NCBI GenBank assembly: GCA_032358165.1
Contig: JAALGY010000037.1
Span: 893,001 to 957,000, forward strand
Length of the DNA: 64,000 nt
DNA from: Diplosphaera chodatii
Lineage: Eukaryota > Chlorophyta > Trebouxiophyceae > Prasiolales > Stichococcaceae
Direction: 5' to 3'
Shown here: one piece after another, positions 61,384 to 64,000 of the stretch
Layout of the letters: each line of letters opens with the position of its first letter
Position numbering within the stretch: position 1 is the first letter of the stretch
Made by a program: the position numbers and the translations under genes
The notes under the pieces: generated by a model
Told to the model about the DNA's origin: nothing
Database searches by the model: none
What the model saw: the letters and a program-made list of their open reading frames with translations, nothing else

Positions 61384-64000
61384 ATGAGCAGACGGCTGTA
61401 CGCGCTGTACCAAAGCATTGCAAAAACCTGCCTGTGTCCAGCGAGGCATCCCTGCGGTTCGGCGCCGGTCAGCCGCGTGCATGACCTGCCAGCGCCTCAG
61501 CTCTCAGCTTTGAATGCAGCAGCGCTGGACTGCTGTGCATGCCAGTCTGTCTCAGCGCTCAGCACCAGCTCGTCTGCCCACGGAGGCGACGCTGGGCAGC
61601 ATGCAGCGTCGCCAAGGGGCATGCGGTCCCTGCCACACAGCAGCCATGGCCACGGACGCTCAGATGTGGGCGTGCAGAGCGTGAGAGCGAGAGAGGCTCC
61701 AACGCTAAGGGGTGTACCCGTCAAGCAATTCGTGAATCGTTTCAAGGCAGGCCAGATGAATTCGCCTGCCATATTGCACCGCTGATGAAGCTGCATGGTT
61801 GCCGACATCCCTGTAAATCACACATTCTCAGACATCAGTGGATCTCATGCTCGACTTCTGCACTGCAGGCTGCCGAGGACCATGGTGATGCAGAGCGGAT
61901 GCGGAGTTTGATGGCGCTCATGGCTGAGTCCGGCACACCCCCGCAGGTCTGATGCGCTTTCTTGTGAGGTGCATCGATGATTGCTTCCTACGGTCCACAT
62001 GCGCGAATTGCCTGCACTGCATGGTGCCTACGAGCGTCCATGCTTCCGCATTATGTTGATCCGCAGTGTAGGAATGCATCTCCTATCGGGTGTGGTGCAG
62101 GCGTGGATGACACGGCATGTGATCAACACGATCAGCCGCACACAGGGCGCCGATGCGGTGTTTGCAGCAGCACAGGAGCTGCAGCGCGATGGATATGCCA
62201 TTGATCCGTCCGTGCATTACGCACTGCTGCAAACATGCTTTCAGGTATGAGGGGAGCGTCTGCATTGGCGGCACTGCCACCAGGCACCTTTCTTTCTAGA
62301 TGGTAGACTACTACACAACAATGTCCCATGGACGTTCGACGATGCAGTGTACATCAATCCATGGCGTCCATGCATTGCTGCGCAGGCGCAGCAGCCTCCC
62401 TACGGCCTGGATGCACGCTTTGCCCAGCGGGCGCTCGCAATCTTCCGGCGGGCGCAGGCGGCTTACGGCGTCCGGCTGGACGAGTCGTTCTGGCGCACGC
62501 TGCTCGACTGCCAGGTGGTTTTGCTGTCATGGCAGCGGTGGCACGCATGGTATATGCTTGCCAGTGACCTGATCGCACTCCCCAACATGGGACTCGGGAT
62601 GATGGTTCCGGCAGCGGTAGGGTTGAAGCTGGCATGTACGATGCAGGCGAGGGCAGCGCTGCCGGATGCAGCCCGTGAAACGCTTGTGGAGGCCAAGGCC
62701 TGCGGGCTGCAGCCCGGGGTGCGGCTGCACAATCTGGCCGTCATCGCCTATGCACGCACGGGGCGGGCGGCAGAGGCAGAAGCCTTTGTGCGCGAGGAGA
62801 TGGCGGCGAGCGGCATCACGCCAGACATCGTCACCTGGTGACTCCAGTCAATCGGCGCAGTCGAGCTCGTCTCAGCTCGTGAGGTCTTGGGCGCTACAGA
62901 CAGCGTCTGAGGTGCTGTCAGCGCTTGTGAAGAGATGACAACCGTCGTGTGTGTGCCCGGCATGCAGGAACTCGCTGTTGCGTGCGTATGGTGGTGGTGC
63001 TGACATCGATGCAGCATACAGGTACTGCCGAGTGCACGCGTCAGCACTTACTCGTCAGTCGTCAACCAAGTCAACATAGCGTAGAAGGTTAGTGGCAGAT
63101 GCCAGCCATGGATGTTGTAATGATAGCTGAACACGGGCTGCTGTCGATGGGCAGGATATGGCAGGAGATGCAACGAGCTGGCATCACCCCTGACCATATC
63201 ACGCAGGCAGGCATCCAACTGAAAGCACTGCTGTGCATGCTGCAGTATCCAGAATGACAATGTGAACATGCTGCATCATGTCGATCTGTTTGGGTCTATA
63301 TTCTTGTCGGCCTCTGCAGATCCATCTGTCGGATGCTTTTGCCAGCAACCCCAGTCTTGCGGCAGAGCTCATGGCAGAGGCAGCAGCATTGTCCAGCACA
63401 GGCAGCCTCCATGCACAGGTGCGCGACTTTTGTAAAGCATATGCACGTTCCGAACCCCCAGGGAACGTTTGAGCAAAGGCTGTACCCGAGTCTGTCCTCC
63501 TGTCTCAGGGGGTCCTTCGCCAAAGCCGGCCAAAGACGAGCCATCAGAACCCCAGGCACAGCTCAGGCAGCGTGTGAGGCAGCCAGTCGTCAGATCGCCC
63601 TCAGGCACAGCAGAGGTAGCACACTTGCTGACGCAAGTGTACATTACCTTGTCCTGTCTCACCCTCGATAATTGTATTGCATGACAGATGCGGCCACAAT
63701 TAATGTATGCTGTAGCATGTCAAATTTTGCAGCTTGGGTTCCACTGTGTTCTGCAGGGCTCGTCTGTCCTGTCCGTGCCCCACAGACAGCTGGACCTGCA
63801 CGCGATGTCGGTGCCAACAGCACGTGTCGCCATCCTGCGGGTGCGATCTGGTTTTGACTCGTGGCACAGGTCTAGAATGTGCGCACGATGAGAGCCCGGC
63901 AATCAAAGGTTTTGAGGATGGTCGTGCACCATGCTGCAGCGATGCAACAATGCCAGCAACTCGGCCAGCCGTGTCACCCGATCCCTGCTGAGGGTTGACG
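61384..64000 (+). CDS. PPR-SMR protein, 5' part (runs off the window)
   Basis: Exons read in frame: 61384-61680, 61869-61946, 62101-62244, 62386-62514, 62647-62837, 62968-63021, then from 63155, with further exons at about 63319-63418, 63510-63620 and 63757-63840. The N-terminus (MSRRLYALYQSIAKTC, Ser/Arg/Ala-rich) looks like an organelle transit peptide. PPR helices are visible: DAERMRSLMALMAESGTPPQ, PSVHYALLQTCFQ, GVRLHNLAVIAYARTGRAAE and the clearest one, VTWNSLLRAYGGGADIDAAY + RIWQEMQRAGITPD. Near the edge, QLDLHAMSVPTARVAILR is the start of an SMR domain. PPR-SMR proteins (the GUN1, pTAC2 and SVR7 class) act in organelle gene expression, usually in plastids. The SMR domain and stop codon lie beyond the window. 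Splicing between 63200 and 63750 is not resolved. Confidence 0.8.

Overview
This window looks like nuclear DNA of a green alga, most plausibly a trebouxiophyte (Chlorella/Coccomyxa-type). Reasons: GC-rich DNA; genes split into many short exons with GT-AG (rarely GC-AG) introns of about 100-300 nt; plant-lineage families (two-domain AP2 factor, MTV1/tepsin, plastid-type ABC1 kinase, PPR-SMR, plant-type invertase intron position); and long Gln/Ala/Pro/Gly-rich tracts. There is no prokaryotic, organellar or viral gene. I found no tRNA, rRNA, CRISPR array or transposon. Species assignment is inference.

Layout, left to right. 1069-6150 (-): MTV1/tepsin-like ENTH protein of trans-Golgi clathrin/AP-4 carriers. 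6755-9905 (+): unrecognised 545-aa disordered protein rich in Ser/Thr-Pro sites. 10264-11334 (-): unrecognised 289-aa membrane protein. 12051-13171 (+): small single-pass membrane protein, tentative. 13561-18020 (-): pyruvate decarboxylase. 18420-18749 (-): SUMO, intronless, divergent from 19477-20286 (+): histone H3 with three coding introns. 20753-23640 (-): AP2/ANT-type factor with two AP2 domains. 24612-31378 (-): importin-5/karyopherin beta-3. 32843-36431 (+): GH32 beta-fructofuranosidase with a large disordered insertion. 37233-41615 (+): coiled-coil, Gln/Pro-rich protein with a small compact domain. 42006-44824 (-): ubiquitin-specific protease. 46017-54690 (-): CCAR1/RSA1-like regulator that also carries a G-patch. 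55354-60830 (+): ABC1K (aarF) kinase. 61384-64000 (+, cut by the window edge): PPR-SMR protein.

For eight genes (MTV1, the disordered protein, the two small membrane proteins, H3, GH32, the coiled-coil gene and ABC1K) I built complete exon chains by hand. All splice in frame from ATG to stop; H3 gives the expected 136 residues. For pyruvate decarboxylase, AP2, importin-5, USP, CCAR1 and PPR-SMR the identity is clear from several conserved blocks, but some internal splice sites are unresolved.

Functionally this is an ordinary housekeeping neighbourhood: vesicle traffic, nuclear import, SUMO and ubiquitin control, chromatin, transcription, fermentation, sucrose/fructan cleavage, plastid kinase and plastid RNA metabolism. 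I see no gene cluster or new multi-gene system. The most interesting observations are single-gene novelties: the G-patch inside a CCAR1-like protein, the disordered insertion, plastid-like leader and plant-type DPN intron in GH32, and a near-perfect AP-4-binding motif in the MTV1 homologue.
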